A DNA stretch of 64,000 nt from assembly GCF_900104845.1 (NCBI RefSeq), contig NZ_FNSR01000003.1, forward strand, positions 868,001 through 932,000, in the 5' to 3' direction. The first letter of the stretch is position 1. Each line of letters starts with the position of its first letter. A program made the position numbers and the translations under genes. The notes under the pieces were generated by a model. The model made no database searches, had not been told where the DNA came from, and saw nothing but the letters and a program-made list of their open reading frames with translations. This stretch comes from Paraburkholderia caballeronis. Its GTDB lineage: Bacteria; Pseudomonadota; Gammaproteobacteria; Burkholderiales; Burkholderiaceae. Shown one piece after another: positions 1-9,657 of this stretch.

Positions 1-660
1 CCGGGCCAGATCCTCGGGCTCGCCGGCCTGCTCGGCTCGGGCCGCACCGAGACCGCGCGGCTGCTGTTCGGCGCCGACCGCGCGGACGCCGGCGCGCTGT
101 CGATCGACGGCCGGCCCGCGCGGCTCGGGTCGCCGCGCGACGCGGTGCGCCACGGCATCGCGTATTGCCCGGAGGACCGCAAGAAGGAAGGCATCGTCGC
201 GGACCTGTCGATCCGCGAGAACATCGTGCTCGCATTGCAGGCGCGGCGCGGCTGGTGGCGGATGATCGGCCGCGCGCGCCAGCGCGAACTCGCGAACGGC
301 TACATCGCGCAACTCGGCATCAAGGCCCGCGACGCGGAGCAGCCGATCGCGCTGCTGTCCGGCGGCAACCAGCAGAAGGTGCTGCTCGCGCGCTGGCTCG
401 CCACCGAGCCGAAGCTGCTGATCCTCGACGAGCCGACGCGCGGCATCGACGTCGCCGCGAAGTTCGAGATCATGGAACGCGTGCGCGCGCTGTGCGCGAA
501 GGGCCTCGGCATCCTGTTCATCTCGTCGGAGATCGGCGAGGTGGTGCGGATCAGCGACCGCATCGCGGTGCTGCGCGACCGCCGCAAGGTCGCCGAACTC
601 GGCGGAGCCGCGCGCACCGAAAGCGAGGTCTACGCGCTGATCGCCGGAGGCCGCGAATGA
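1..660 (+). CDS. Sugar ABC transporter ATP-binding protein, 3' part (YtfR/RbsA-like, second nucleotide-binding domain)
   Basis: The reading frame is open from base 1, so only the C-terminal ATPase domain of a two-domain CUT2 sugar importer ATPase is present. The frame starts in GLLGSGRTETARLLFGAD, the degenerate Walker A typical of the second domain of RbsA/MglA/YtfR. It continues with the signature LLSGGNQQK and the Walker B LLILDEPTRGID. The TGA overlaps the next start (ATGA), so it is translationally coupled to the following permease. The two permeases after it give the YtfR-YtfT-YjfF order of galactofuranose importers; the substrate itself is inferred. The cognate binding protein would lie left of the window. 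Confidence 0.93.
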   Translation, partial: PGQILGLAGLLGSGRTETARLLFGADRADAGALSIDGRPARLGSPRDAVRHGIAYCPEDRKKEGIVADLSIRENIVLALQARRGWWRMIGRARQRELANGYIAQLGIKARDAEQPIALLSGGNQQKVLLARWLATEPKLLILDEPTRGIDVAAKFEIMERVRALCAKGLGILFISSEIGEVVRISDRIAVLRDRRKVAELGGAARTESEVYALIAGGRE

Positions 661-1715
661 CGCGTTTTCCGATGCGTTTTCCCGCCGGGCTGCTGAAACA
701 TCCGCTCGCATGGCCGGCCGCGACGCTCGTCGCGCTGCTCGCGATCGACGTGATCCATCGCGCGGACTTCCTGTCGGTCACGCTGCTCGGCGGCCATCTG
801 TTCGGCGCGCCGGTGGACATCCTCACGCGCGCCGCGCCGCTCGTCGTCGTGTCGCTCGGCATGACGCTCGTGATCGCGACGCGCGGCATCGACATCTCGG
901 TCGGCGCGGTGGTCGCGATCGCCGGCGCGGCGGCCGCGACCGTGCTCGCCGACGATCCGTCGCGGGTCGGTACGGCGTTCGGCGCGGCGCTCGCGGTCGG
1001 CCTGCTCGCCGGCGCATGGAACGGGCTGCTGGTCGCGTTCGTCGGCATGCAGCCGATCATCGCGACGCTGATCCTGATGGTCGCCGGGCGCGGCATCGCG
1101 CAACTGCTGACCGGCGGCCAGATCATCCCGATCGGCGCGCCGGGTTATCTCGCGGCCGGCGGCGGTTTTTTCGCGCTCGTGCCGTGCGCGGTGTGGATCG
1201 CGATAGCAGTCACGACCGTCACCGCGCTGATCGTGAACCGCACCGCGCTCGGCCTGTTCATCCGCTCGATCGGCGTGAACCCGGTCGCGGCGCGGCTCGC
1301 GGGCCTGTCGTCGCGCGCCGTGATCTTCGGCGCGTATGCGTTCTGCGGCGTGACGGCGGCGATCGCCGGCATCCTGATCAGCTCGAACGTGCGCAGCGCG
1401 GACGGCAACAACGCGGGCCTGCTGCTCGAACTCGACGCGATCCTCGCGGTCACGCTCGGCGGCACGTCGCTCGCGGGCGGCCGCTTCAGCCTCGCGGGCA
1501 CCGTGCTCGGCGCGCTCATCATCCAGACCCTCACGTACACCACCTATTCGATCGGCGTGCCGCCCGAGGCGACGCTCGTCGTGAAGGCGATCGTCGTGCT
1601 GCTGGTCACGCTGATCCAGTCGCCGGCCGCGCGCGCGACGGCCGCCCGGCATCTGCGGCGCGCGGCCGCGCTGCGCCGCGCGCGCCGCGTGCCCCTCAAG
1701 AGCCCGACGCCATGA
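657..1715 (+). CDS. Sugar ABC transporter permease (YtfT-like)
   Basis: This 352-residue inner-membrane permease belongs to the BPD_transp_2 family (CUT2 sugar importers). It has many hydrophobic segments and the family hallmark VVSLGMTLVIATRGIDISVG. A late LAVTLGGTSLAGG block is also typical. The ATG at 657 overlaps the stop of the ATPase by 4 bp. Its own stop overlaps the next start in the same way. The tail is Arg/Ala-rich. It pairs with the following YjfF-like permease to form a heterodimeric channel. Substrate (hexose or pentose, possibly galactofuranose) is inferred only from gene order. Confidence 0.93.
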   Translation: MTRFPMRFPAGLLKHPLAWPAATLVALLAIDVIHRADFLSVTLLGGHLFGAPVDILTRAAPLVVVSLGMTLVIATRGIDISVGAVVAIAGAAAATVLADDPSRVGTAFGAALAVGLLAGAWNGLLVAFVGMQPIIATLILMVAGRGIAQLLTGGQIIPIGAPGYLAAGGGFFALVPCAVWIAIAVTTVTALIVNRTALGLFIRSIGVNPVAARLAGLSSRAVIFGAYAFCGVTAAIAGILISSNVRSADGNNAGLLLELDAILAVTLGGTSLAGGRFSLAGTVLGALIIQTLTYTTYSIGVPPEATLVVKAIVVLLVTLIQSPAARATAARHLRRAAALRRARRVPLKSPTP

Positions 1716-2857
1716 ACCGTCCGCAGCATGTCACGCACCCGACGCTCGCCGCATGGCGGCATCGCGCGGCGCGCTTCGTCGATCCGCGCGTGCTGCCGAT
1801 CGTCGTCACCGTGCTGCTGTTCGTCGCGCTGTTCGCGTTCGGCTCCGTGATGTACACCGGCTTCTTCTCCCTTCAGGTGCTGCTCGGGCTGCTGGTGGAC
1901 AACGCATTCCTGCTGATCGTGTCGATCGGCATGACGTTCGTGATCGTGTCGGGCGGCATTGATCTGTCGGTCGGCGCGGTGGTCGCGCTGACCACGATCC
2001 TGTGCGCGGTGCTGGCCGAACGCTGGCACTGGCCGGTCGCGCTGGTGATTCCGGCCGTGCTGGTCTGCGGCGCGCTGTACGGCGCGGCAATGGGCGCGCT
2101 GATCCACTACTTTCGCCTGCAACCGTTCATCGTGACGCTGGCGGGCATGTTCCTCGCGCGCGGCGCGTGTTTCCTCATCACCACGCAGTCGATCCAGATC
2201 GACGATGCGGGTTTCCACGCGCTCGCGAACGTCAGCATTCCGGTCGGCTCCGGGTCGCTGAACGCGGGCGCGCTGGTCGCGCTCGCGATGCTCGGCGTCG
2301 GCATCGTCGTCGCGCATTTCACGCGCTTCGGGCGCAACGTCTATGCGCTCGGCGGCAACGAACGCTCCGCGCTGCTGATGGGGCTGCCGGTCGCGCGCAC
2401 GCGGATCGGCGTCTACGCCTTGAGCGGCTTCTGCTCGGCGCTCGGCGGCGTCGTGTTCACGCTGTACGTGCTGTCCGGCTACGGACTCCAGGCGCAGGGG
2501 ATGGAACTCGACGCGATCGCGGCCACCGTGATCGGCGGCACGCTGCTGACGGGCGGCGTCGGTTACGTGATCGGCTCGGTGTTCGGCGTCGGCATCCTCG
2601 GCACGATCCAGACGCTGATTACGTTCGACGGCACGCTCAGTTCGTGGTGGACGCGGATCGTCGTCGGCGCGCTGCTGTGCGCGTTCTGCCTGATGCAGCG
2701 CGCGACCGAGCGGCACGCGGCGCGCCGCAAGTCGACCGGCACGGGCGTGGGGATGTCGAGTGCGTCGAGCGCGCGCCCCGACCCGGCGATCGACGCGGAG
2801 CAGGCCCGCGCCGCGCCGCCGCGCGCCCCCCTTCATGCAGCACCCCGCTCGCGATAG
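1712..2857 (+). CDS. Sugar ABC transporter permease (YjfF-like)
   Basis: This is the second permease of the first importer, 381 residues, BPD_transp_2 family. The hallmark IVSIGMTFVIVSGGIDLSVG lies about 70 residues in. A second conserved loop, ATVIGGTLLTGGVG, lies near the C-terminal third. The start is coupled to the previous gene by ATGA. The last 45 or so residues after the final helix are Ala/Pro/Arg-rich and look disordered. They are longer than usual for YjfF, so the true stop may be followed by little functional sequence. A 56-bp gap separates it from the next transporter set. Confidence 0.92.
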   Translation: MNRPQHVTHPTLAAWRHRAARFVDPRVLPIVVTVLLFVALFAFGSVMYTGFFSLQVLLGLLVDNAFLLIVSIGMTFVIVSGGIDLSVGAVVALTTILCAVLAERWHWPVALVIPAVLVCGALYGAAMGALIHYFRLQPFIVTLAGMFLARGACFLITTQSIQIDDAGFHALANVSIPVGSGSLNAGALVALAMLGVGIVVAHFTRFGRNVYALGGNERSALLMGLPVARTRIGVYALSGFCSALGGVVFTLYVLSGYGLQAQGMELDAIAATVIGGTLLTGGVGYVIGSVFGVGILGTIQTLITFDGTLSSWWTRIVVGALLCAFCLMQRATERHAARRKSTGTGVGMSSASSARPDPAIDAEQARAAPPRAPLHAAPRSR

Positions 2858-2913
2858 CGGAAGGCCCCACGCGAGCCCCATCCTCGATACGCAAAAGACG
2901 ACTGGAGGAAGAC

Positions 2914-4050
2914 ATGGCGGAACAGACGACGAAGCCGCAGACTGAATACGACGCGGAACGAAACGAAGGCGGCCAAGGCATCGTCCGCGCAACCCGGCGC
3001 GGACTGCTGCAAGGCGCGGGACTCGGCGCGGCGCTGTCGCTGCTCGGCGCGGCGGGCGCGGGCCACGGCGGCCTGATCGGGTCGGCGCTCGCGGCCGAGC
3101 CGCCGTTCCCCGCGCACAAGCGCTGGAAGATCGTATTCGTGAATCACGTGACGACGAATCCGTTCTTCGTGCCGACGCAATACGGCATCCAGGACGCGGC
3201 CGAACTGCTCGGCATGGACTATCAGTGGACCGGCTCCGCGACGTCCGACGCCGGCGAGATGGTGCGCGCGGTCAACTCCGCGATCGCCGCGAAGGCCGAC
3301 GCGATCGCGGTGCCGATCGTCGATCCGACCGCGTTCGACAAGCCGGTCCAGGCGGCGCTCGACGCGGGCATCCCGGTGTTCGCCTACAACGCGGACGCGC
3401 CGCGCGGCAGCACCAATCCGCGCCTTGCGTACATCGGCCAGGATCTGTATCTGTCCGGGTATCAGATGGGCGAGCGCATCGCGAACCTCGTGGACAGCGG
3501 CCTCGTCGCGCTGTTCATCGCGACGCCGGGGCAGTTGAACATCCAGCCGCGCCTCGACGGCGCGAGCGACGCGATCAGGAAGTCCGGCAAGAAGATCGAC
3601 GTGCAGACGGTCGCGACCGGCGCGACGGTCAACGAGGAGCTTTCGAAGATCAAGGCGTTTTATCTCGGCCACCAGAACCTGAAGGGCATGTTCGCGGTCG
3701 ATGCGGGCAGCACCCAGGGCGTCGCCGAGGTAATGCGCGAATCGAACCTGCCGGCGAAGGGCGTGCACGGCGGCGGCTTCGACCTGCTGCCGCGCACGAT
3801 CCAGTTGATCCACGACGGCTACCTCGACTTCACGATCGACCAGCAGCCGTACGTGCAGGGTTTCTACGCGGTGGTCGAGGCGTTCGTGTTCCTCGCGTCC
3901 GGCGGGCTCGTCGGGCCGGGCAACATCAACACCGGGCTCAAGTTCGTGACGAAGAGTTCGGTCGATCCGTATCTGAACACGTCGACGCGCTACGAAGGCA
4001 AGACCACGAAAGCGCAGATCGTGCCGATGAGCGGCGCGATCAAGTCGTGA
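2914..4050 (+). CDS. Sugar ABC transporter substrate-binding protein (FrcB-like)
   Basis: This 378-residue periplasmic binding protein is of the ribose/fructose type (Peripla_BP_4). A GGAGGA ribosome site lies 5 nt before the ATG. The N-terminal part has a twin-arginine-like motif, TRRGLLQGAG (about residues 28-37), followed by a hydrophobic Ala/Gly-rich stretch ending in ALAAEPP, so Tat export is likely. The mature part opens KRWKIVFVNHVTTNPFF, the usual first strand and ligand loop. It begins the second importer (binding protein, permease, ATPase), the FrcBCA order. Ligand is unknown; a hexose fits the neighbours. Confidence 0.92.
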   Translation: MAEQTTKPQTEYDAERNEGGQGIVRATRRGLLQGAGLGAALSLLGAAGAGHGGLIGSALAAEPPFPAHKRWKIVFVNHVTTNPFFVPTQYGIQDAAELLGMDYQWTGSATSDAGEMVRAVNSAIAAKADAIAVPIVDPTAFDKPVQAALDAGIPVFAYNADAPRGSTNPRLAYIGQDLYLSGYQMGERIANLVDSGLVALFIATPGQLNIQPRLDGASDAIRKSGKKIDVQTVATGATVNEELSKIKAFYLGHQNLKGMFAVDAGSTQGVAEVMRESNLPAKGVHGGGFDLLPRTIQLIHDGYLDFTIDQQPYVQGFYAVVEAFVFLASGGLVGPGNINTGLKFVTKSSVDPYLNTSTRYEGKTTKAQIVPMSGAIKS

Positions 4051-5051
4051 TGGACAGTGTGAACGAGTCCCGCAACGTGGAGCGGCGGCGCGCGGGCCGC
4101 GGGCCGCGTCTCGCCGGCTGGTCGGCGGAACTGCGCATCCTGCTCGTCGCGATGCTGCTCGCCGCGTACTTCGAGTTCTCGAACCGCGACTTCCTGCTGA
4201 CCAACGCGAGCCTCGAAAACCTGTCGCAGTTCGTCGCGCCGGTCGCGATCATCGCGTTCGGCGAGATCATGCTGATGATCGGCGGCGACATCGACCTGTC
4301 CGCCGGCATGGTGTTCGCGTTCGCGCCGTTCATGATGGTGTTCGCGGCCGACGCGGGCGCGCCGATGTGGCTTGCGGTGATCGCGGGGCTGGTCGCGGCC
4401 GGCGTGGTCGGCTTCGTGAACGGCGCGGTCAGCGTGTGGCTGCGGCTGCCGTCGTTCGTGACGACGCTCGGCACCCTGTTCCTCGTGAACGGCGTCACGC
4501 TGACCGTGTCGCGCGGCACCCCGGCCGCCGCGCCCGGCTCGCCCGCGTTCGCCGCGTGGATGGGCGCGTGGGGCTACAGCGAGATCCTGTGGACCGTCGC
4601 CATCGCGGCCGCGATGCACGTGCTGCTGCGCCATACGCGCTGGGGCCTGCATACCCAGGCGTCCGGCGCGAATCCGGTCGGCGCGAGCGAGGCCGGCATC
4701 AATGTGAACCGGCTGCGGCTCGGCAACTTCGTGCTGGCCGCGCTGCTCGCCGGCTTCACCGGCATCCTCGAAGGCTTCCGCATCACGTCGATCGACCCGC
4801 AGGCGGGCGGCAACCAGATCACGTTCCTCGCGATCGCGGCGGCCGTGATCGGCGGCACGCCGCTCACCGGCGGCTCGGGCACGATCGTCGGCGGGCTGAT
4901 CGGCGCGGCGGTGCTAGGCATCCTGAACGACGGCTTCACGCTGATCGGCATCAACGCGTTCATGTTCAACATCATTCTCGGCGCGGCGATTCTCGCCGCG
5001 ATGGTGTTCAACATCCACGTCGCGCGGCTGCGGCGCAGAGGAGGACCATGA
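4050..5051 (+). CDS. Sugar ABC transporter permease (FrcC-like)
   Basis: This 333-residue BPD_transp_2 permease has the start codon overlapping the stop of the binding-protein gene by one base (TGATG). The hallmark IIAFGEIMLMIGGDIDLSAG (about residues 70-89) has GE and GGDIDLS typical of fructose/ribose permeases of the FrcC branch. A later AVIGGTPLTGGSGTIVGG block is conserved. A single permease gene in this set suggests a homodimer. Its stop overlaps the next ATG by 4 bp, so the binding protein, permease and ATPase are made from one coupled message. Confidence 0.92.
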   Translation: MDSVNESRNVERRRAGRGPRLAGWSAELRILLVAMLLAAYFEFSNRDFLLTNASLENLSQFVAPVAIIAFGEIMLMIGGDIDLSAGMVFAFAPFMMVFAADAGAPMWLAVIAGLVAAGVVGFVNGAVSVWLRLPSFVTTLGTLFLVNGVTLTVSRGTPAAAPGSPAFAAWMGAWGYSEILWTVAIAAAMHVLLRHTRWGLHTQASGANPVGASEAGINVNRLRLGNFVLAALLAGFTGILEGFRITSIDPQAGGNQITFLAIAAAVIGGTPLTGGSGTIVGGLIGAAVLGILNDGFTLIGINAFMFNIILGAAILAAMVFNIHVARLRRRGGP

Positions 5052-5923
5052 TGAGCGATCCGCAGCAGCCAGCGCCGGGCGCGTCCGCCGCATCCACTGG
5101 CGACGCGGCATCGTCGTCCACGCGCGGCGTGACATCCCCGCAAGGCGCGCAGCCTGCCCGCGAGGCACTGCGCGGCGACGGCCTCGTAAAACGCTTCGGC
5201 GCGGTGACCGCGCTCGACGGCGTGTCGTTCACGCTCGGCGCAGGCGAGATTCTCGGCGTGCTCGGCGACAACGGCGCCGGCAAATCGACGCTCGTGAAGA
5301 TCCTGACCGGCTACCATCAGCAGACGGCCGGCACGCTGTACGTGAACGGCAGCGAAACACTGCTGCGTTCCGTCGATCACGCGCGCTCGCTCGGCATCGA
5401 ATGCGTGTACCAGGATCTCGCGCTCGCGAATTCGCTCAGCATCTATCACAACATGTTCCTGAACCGCGAGATCGTGCGGCGCGGCCCGCTGCGGCTGCTC
5501 GATCACCGGCGGATGCGCGAGATCGCCGCGCAGTGCCTCGACGACATCGGCGTGCACGTGCCGTCGGTGGATCTGCCGGTCGAGCGCCTGTCGGGCGGCC
5601 AGCGCCAGGCGATCGCGGTCGCGCGCGCGGTGCATTCGAACGCTAAGATCCTGCTGCTCGACGAGCCGCTCGCGGCGATGGGCGCGCGCGAGGCCGCATT
5701 GATCCTCGACCTCGTGATGCGGCTGAAGGAAAAAGGCGGCCTGTCGATCATCATGATCATGCACAACTACGCGCAGACGCTCGACATCGCGGACCGCATC
5801 GTGCTGATGCAGCGCGGCCGCGTGACGTTCGAGCAGCACAGCGCGCAGACGTCGGTCGCGGAGCTGATGGAGATCGTGCGGCGCGAATACCGCGCGATGC
5901 GCGCGGCCGGCGGCGCGCGCTGA
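5048..5923 (+). CDS. Sugar ABC transporter ATP-binding protein, single-domain (FrcA-like)
   Basis: This ATPase has 291 residues and one nucleotide-binding domain, unlike the two-domain RbsA type that opens the window; FrcA of fructose importers also has one domain. Walker A is GDNGAGKST and the signature is RLSGGQRQAIAVARA. Walker B is ILLLDEPLAAMG, where most relatives have DEPTAALG; the H-loop is IMIMHN. About 35 Ser/Ala/Thr-rich residues precede the domain. Tandem ATGs at 5048 and 5051 are both possible starts. It closes the transporter operon and is followed 41 bp later by a GntR gene. Confidence 0.92.
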   Translation: MMSDPQQPAPGASAASTGDAASSSTRGVTSPQGAQPAREALRGDGLVKRFGAVTALDGVSFTLGAGEILGVLGDNGAGKSTLVKILTGYHQQTAGTLYVNGSETLLRSVDHARSLGIECVYQDLALANSLSIYHNMFLNREIVRRGPLRLLDHRRMREIAAQCLDDIGVHVPSVDLPVERLSGGQRQAIAVARAVHSNAKILLLDEPLAAMGAREAALILDLVMRLKEKGGLSIIMIMHNYAQTLDIADRIVLMQRGRVTFEQHSAQTSVAELMEIVRREYRAMRAAGGAR

Positions 5924-5964
5924 ACGCCGGCACGGGTCGGCAACCGCACGCAGCCGGGACCAGC

Positions 5965-6708
5965 ATGGACTATCGCAACCCGCAGAATCGCAAGAGCATG
6001 CACCCGAGGATCGTGCAGGAACTCGGCATGCAGATCGTCGGCGGCGCGTTCGCGCCGGGGCAGCGGCTGCCCGCCGAGCCGTCGCTGTGCGCAAGCTACG
6101 GCGCGAGCCGCTCGGTGCTGCGCGAGGCGATGCGGGTGCTCGCCGCGAAGGGGCTCGTCACGTCGAAGCCGCGCGTCGGCAGCGTCGTGCGTCCGCGCGA
6201 CGACTGGCACATGCTCGATCCGGACGTGCTGTACTGGACCGTCAGCAGCCTGCCCGAAGGCGAGTTCTTCCGCTCGCTGATGACGGTGCGCCAGATCATC
6301 GAACCGGCGGCGGCCGCGCTCGCCGCGCTGCGCGCGAGCGACGACGACATCGCACGGATCGGCGTCGCCTACGAGCAGATGGAGCAGGCGAAAACGGCCG
6401 GCGACCTGCTCGATCCCGATCTCGCGTTCCATCGCGCGATCATGGCCGCGACGCACAACGACATGCTCGCCTACATCGGCAACCTGCTGTCGCTCGCGCT
6501 GCGCGAATCGATCCGCTTCACGAGCCGGCATCCGAACACGCATGCGCTGTCGCTGCCGCGGCACAAGGCGATCCTGACCGCGATCGCGCACCGCGACGCG
6601 CTCGCCGCGCGCGAGGCGTGCATCGTCCAGCTGGACCACGCGCGCGCCGACGCGAATTCGATCCTCGGCGGCGCCGCGCTCGCGCCGGACCGGTCGCTGC
6701 ACGACTGA
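5965..6708 (+). CDS. FadR/FCD-type GntR transcriptional regulator (sugar-acid type)
   Basis: The protein has 247 residues: an N-terminal winged helix (LPAEPSLCASYGASRSVLREAMRVLAAKGLV) and a C-terminal FCD domain with the acid/His metal-binding pattern DLAFHRAIM. It resembles the DgoR/galactonate branch of FadR-type regulators. The position right after the sugar importers and facing the dehydrogenase/dehydratase genes suggests it responds to an aldonate or keto-deoxy acid intermediate and controls the transport operon. The effector is not visible in sequence. No strong ribosome site precedes the ATG, and read-through from the transporter operon is likely. Confidence 0.88.
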   Translation: MDYRNPQNRKSMHPRIVQELGMQIVGGAFAPGQRLPAEPSLCASYGASRSVLREAMRVLAAKGLVTSKPRVGSVVRPRDDWHMLDPDVLYWTVSSLPEGEFFRSLMTVRQIIEPAAAALAALRASDDDIARIGVAYEQMEQAKTAGDLLDPDLAFHRAIMAATHNDMLAYIGNLLSLALRESIRFTSRHPNTHALSLPRHKAILTAIAHRDALAAREACIVQLDHARADANSILGGAALAPDRSLHD

Positions 6709-6735
6709 CACACGGGCCGTCGCGATCCGTTGCGT

Positions 6736-6768
6736 CGAACGCGGCGGCCATGCCGCCGCACGCGTTCG
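6736..6768. terminator. Hairpin between convergent genes
   Basis: CGAACGCG (6736-6743) pairs with CGCGTTCG (6761-6768). An inner GCGGC/GCCGC stem surrounds a CAT loop, with four unpaired bases on the right side. It lies between the convergent GntR and dehydrogenase genes, where a bidirectional terminator is expected. It has no U tract, so intrinsic termination would be weak. Confidence 0.4.
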
Positions 6769-6775
6769 ATAAGCG

Positions 6776-7747
<972 letters not shown>

Positions 7748-7772
7748 CTACCGCATCATAGCCGCGCGGCCG

Positions 7773-9524
7773 TCAATGCGAGTGGCGCGGCACCGCCGCG
7801 CCGCGCTGCCCGACGAGGAAGTCGAGATCGCAGCCTTCGTCCGCCTGCAACACGTGATCGACATAGAGCCGCGTGTAGCCGCCCCGCCCCTGCTGTTCCG
7901 CGAGACCCGGCGCGGCGGCCGGATCGAGGTTCGCGAGACGCCGCTTCAGTTCTGCTGCGTCGATGTCCAGATGCAGCGTGCCCGCGTCGCAGTCCAGTTC
8001 GATCCAGTCGCCGTCGCGCACCACCGCGAGCGGGCCGCCCGCCGCCGCCTCGGGCGCGACGTGCAGCACCACCGTGCCGTACGCGGTGCCGCTCATCCGC
8101 GCGTCCGAGATCCGCACCATGTCCTTCACGCCCGCACGCAGCAGCTTCGGCGGCAGCCCCATGTTGCCGACCTCCGCCATCCCCGGATAACCGCGCGGCC
8201 CGCAGTGCTTCAGCACGAGCACGGAGTCCTTGTCCACGTCGAGCGATTCGTCCGCGATCCGCGCCTTGTAGTGCTCGAAGTTCTCGAACACGACCGCGCG
8301 GCCGCGATGCTTCAGCAACTCGGGGCTCGCGGCCGACGGCTTCAGCACCGCGCCGCGCGGCGCGAGATTGCCGCGCAGGATGCGGATGCCGCCGTCCGCG
8401 ATCAGCGGACGCGTCAGCGGCCGGATCACCTCGTCGTCGTGATGCGGCGCGTCGCGCACGTTGTCCCACAGCGTGCGGCCGTTGACGGTCAGCGCGTCGG
8501 GATGCGGCAGCAGCCCGCCCTCGCCGAGCCGGCGCAGCACCGCCGGCAGGCCGCCCGCGTAATAAAACTCTTCCATCAGGAAACGGCCGGACGGCAGCAG
8601 GTCGACGATCGTCGGCACGTCGCGGCCGAAGCGCACCCAGTCTTCGAGTTCGAGCGGCACGCCGATGCGCCCGGCGATCGCCTTCAGATGGATCACCGCG
8701 TTCGTCGAGCCGCCGATCGCCGCGTTCGCGCGGATCGCGTTCTCGAACGCGGCGCGCGTCAGCACCTTCGACAGCGTCAGCCCTTCGAGCGCCATCGCGA
8801 CGATGCGGCTGCCGGACAGATGCGCGAGCACGTAACGGCGCGCATCGACGGCCGGAATCGCCGCGTTGTGCGGCAGCGTCACGCCGAGCGCCTCGGCCAT
8901 GCACGCCATCGTCGACGCAGTGCCCATCGTGTTGCAGGTGCCGGCCGAGCGCGACATGCCGGCCTCGGCGGACAGGAAACGATGCAGGTCGATCTCGCCC
9001 GCCTTCAGCGCCTCGTGCAGTTGCCACACCGCCGTGCCGGAGCCGATGTCCTTGCCGTCGAGCTTGCCGTTCAGCATCGGGCCGCCGCTGACGACGAGCG
9101 CCGGCACGTCGCAGCTCGCCGCGCCCATCAGCAGCGCCGGCGTGGTCTTGTCGCAGCCGGCGAGCAGCACGACCGCGTCGATCGGGTTGCCGCGGATCGC
9201 TTCCTCGACGTCCATCGACGCGAGATTGCGCGTCAGCATCGCGGTCGGCCGCAGGTTCGACTCGCCGTTCGAGAACACCGGAAATTCGACCGGAAAACCG
9301 CCGGCCTCGTACACGCCGCGCTTCACGTGTTCCGCGAGCTTGCGGAAATGCGCGTTGCACGGCGTCAGCTCGGACCACGTGTTGCAGATGCCGATGATCG
9401 GCCGGCCGTCGAATTCGTGATCGGGGATGCCCTGATTCTTCATCCAGCTTCGATACATGAAGCCGTTCTTGTCCATCGTGCCGAACCATTGTTGGGAGCG
9501 CAGCTTCGGTCGGGATGCGGGCAT
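7773..9524 (-). CDS. IlvD/Edd-family sugar-acid dehydratase (L-arabinonate / D-galactonate type)
   Basis: This 583-residue dehydratase removes water from an aldonate to give a 2-keto-3-deoxy sugar acid. Cysteines 56, 124 and 197 (in LTPCNAH, LAGCDKTTPA and AGTCNTM) match the spacing of the three [2Fe-2S] ligands reported for L-arabinonate dehydratase of Rhizobium (59/127/200). A late SDARMSGT motif fits the family active site. The start at MPASRPK was chosen because the 44 upstream codons lie in the promoter region and do not resemble the family. It heads the operon with the dehydrogenase and is divergent from a LysR gene. Confidence 0.92.
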   Translation of the reverse strand: MPASRPKLRSQQWFGTMDKNGFMYRSWMKNQGIPDHEFDGRPIIGICNTWSELTPCNAHFRKLAEHVKRGVYEAGGFPVEFPVFSNGESNLRPTAMLTRNLASMDVEEAIRGNPIDAVVLLAGCDKTTPALLMGAASCDVPALVVSGGPMLNGKLDGKDIGSGTAVWQLHEALKAGEIDLHRFLSAEAGMSRSAGTCNTMGTASTMACMAEALGVTLPHNAAIPAVDARRYVLAHLSGSRIVAMALEGLTLSKVLTRAAFENAIRANAAIGGSTNAVIHLKAIAGRIGVPLELEDWVRFGRDVPTIVDLLPSGRFLMEEFYYAGGLPAVLRRLGEGGLLPHPDALTVNGRTLWDNVRDAPHHDDEVIRPLTRPLIADGGIRILRGNLAPRGAVLKPSAASPELLKHRGRAVVFENFEHYKARIADESLDVDKDSVLVLKHCGPRGYPGMAEVGNMGLPPKLLRAGVKDMVRISDARMSGTAYGTVVLHVAPEAAAGGPLAVVRDGDWIELDCDAGTLHLDIDAAELKRRLANLDPAAAPGLAEQQGRGGYTRLYVDHVLQADEGCDLDFLVGQRGAAVPRHSH

Positions 9525-9617
9525 CGTGTCGTTCGGTTTTTGTCGCGTGGGAGGGCCTGCCGGTCCGGCCAGTCTACGGAGGACTCTGATAATCTTCCAA
9601 TGAAAAATCGGCTGCTT

Positions 9618-9639
9618 CCGATATCGAAACGAAGATCGG
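9618..9639. promoter_or_regulatory. Candidate LysR operator between dehydratase and LysR genes
   Basis: CCGAT and ATCGG form a 5-bp dyad with a 12-base spacer, in the 133-bp divergent region. It lies 19-40 bp before the LysR start and about 95-115 bp before the dehydratase start. The geometry suits autoregulation plus activation of the divergent operon, as LysR proteins often do. The dyad is short and could be chance. Confidence 0.3.
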
Positions 9640-9657
9640 TATAAACCCTCGGACACG

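Noticed and set aside
7776-9644. A 622-codon plus-strand frame opposite the dehydratase
   Set aside because: It is antisense to a gene with complete Fe-S and active-site motifs; its composition (Arg, Ala, His) is that of a shadow.
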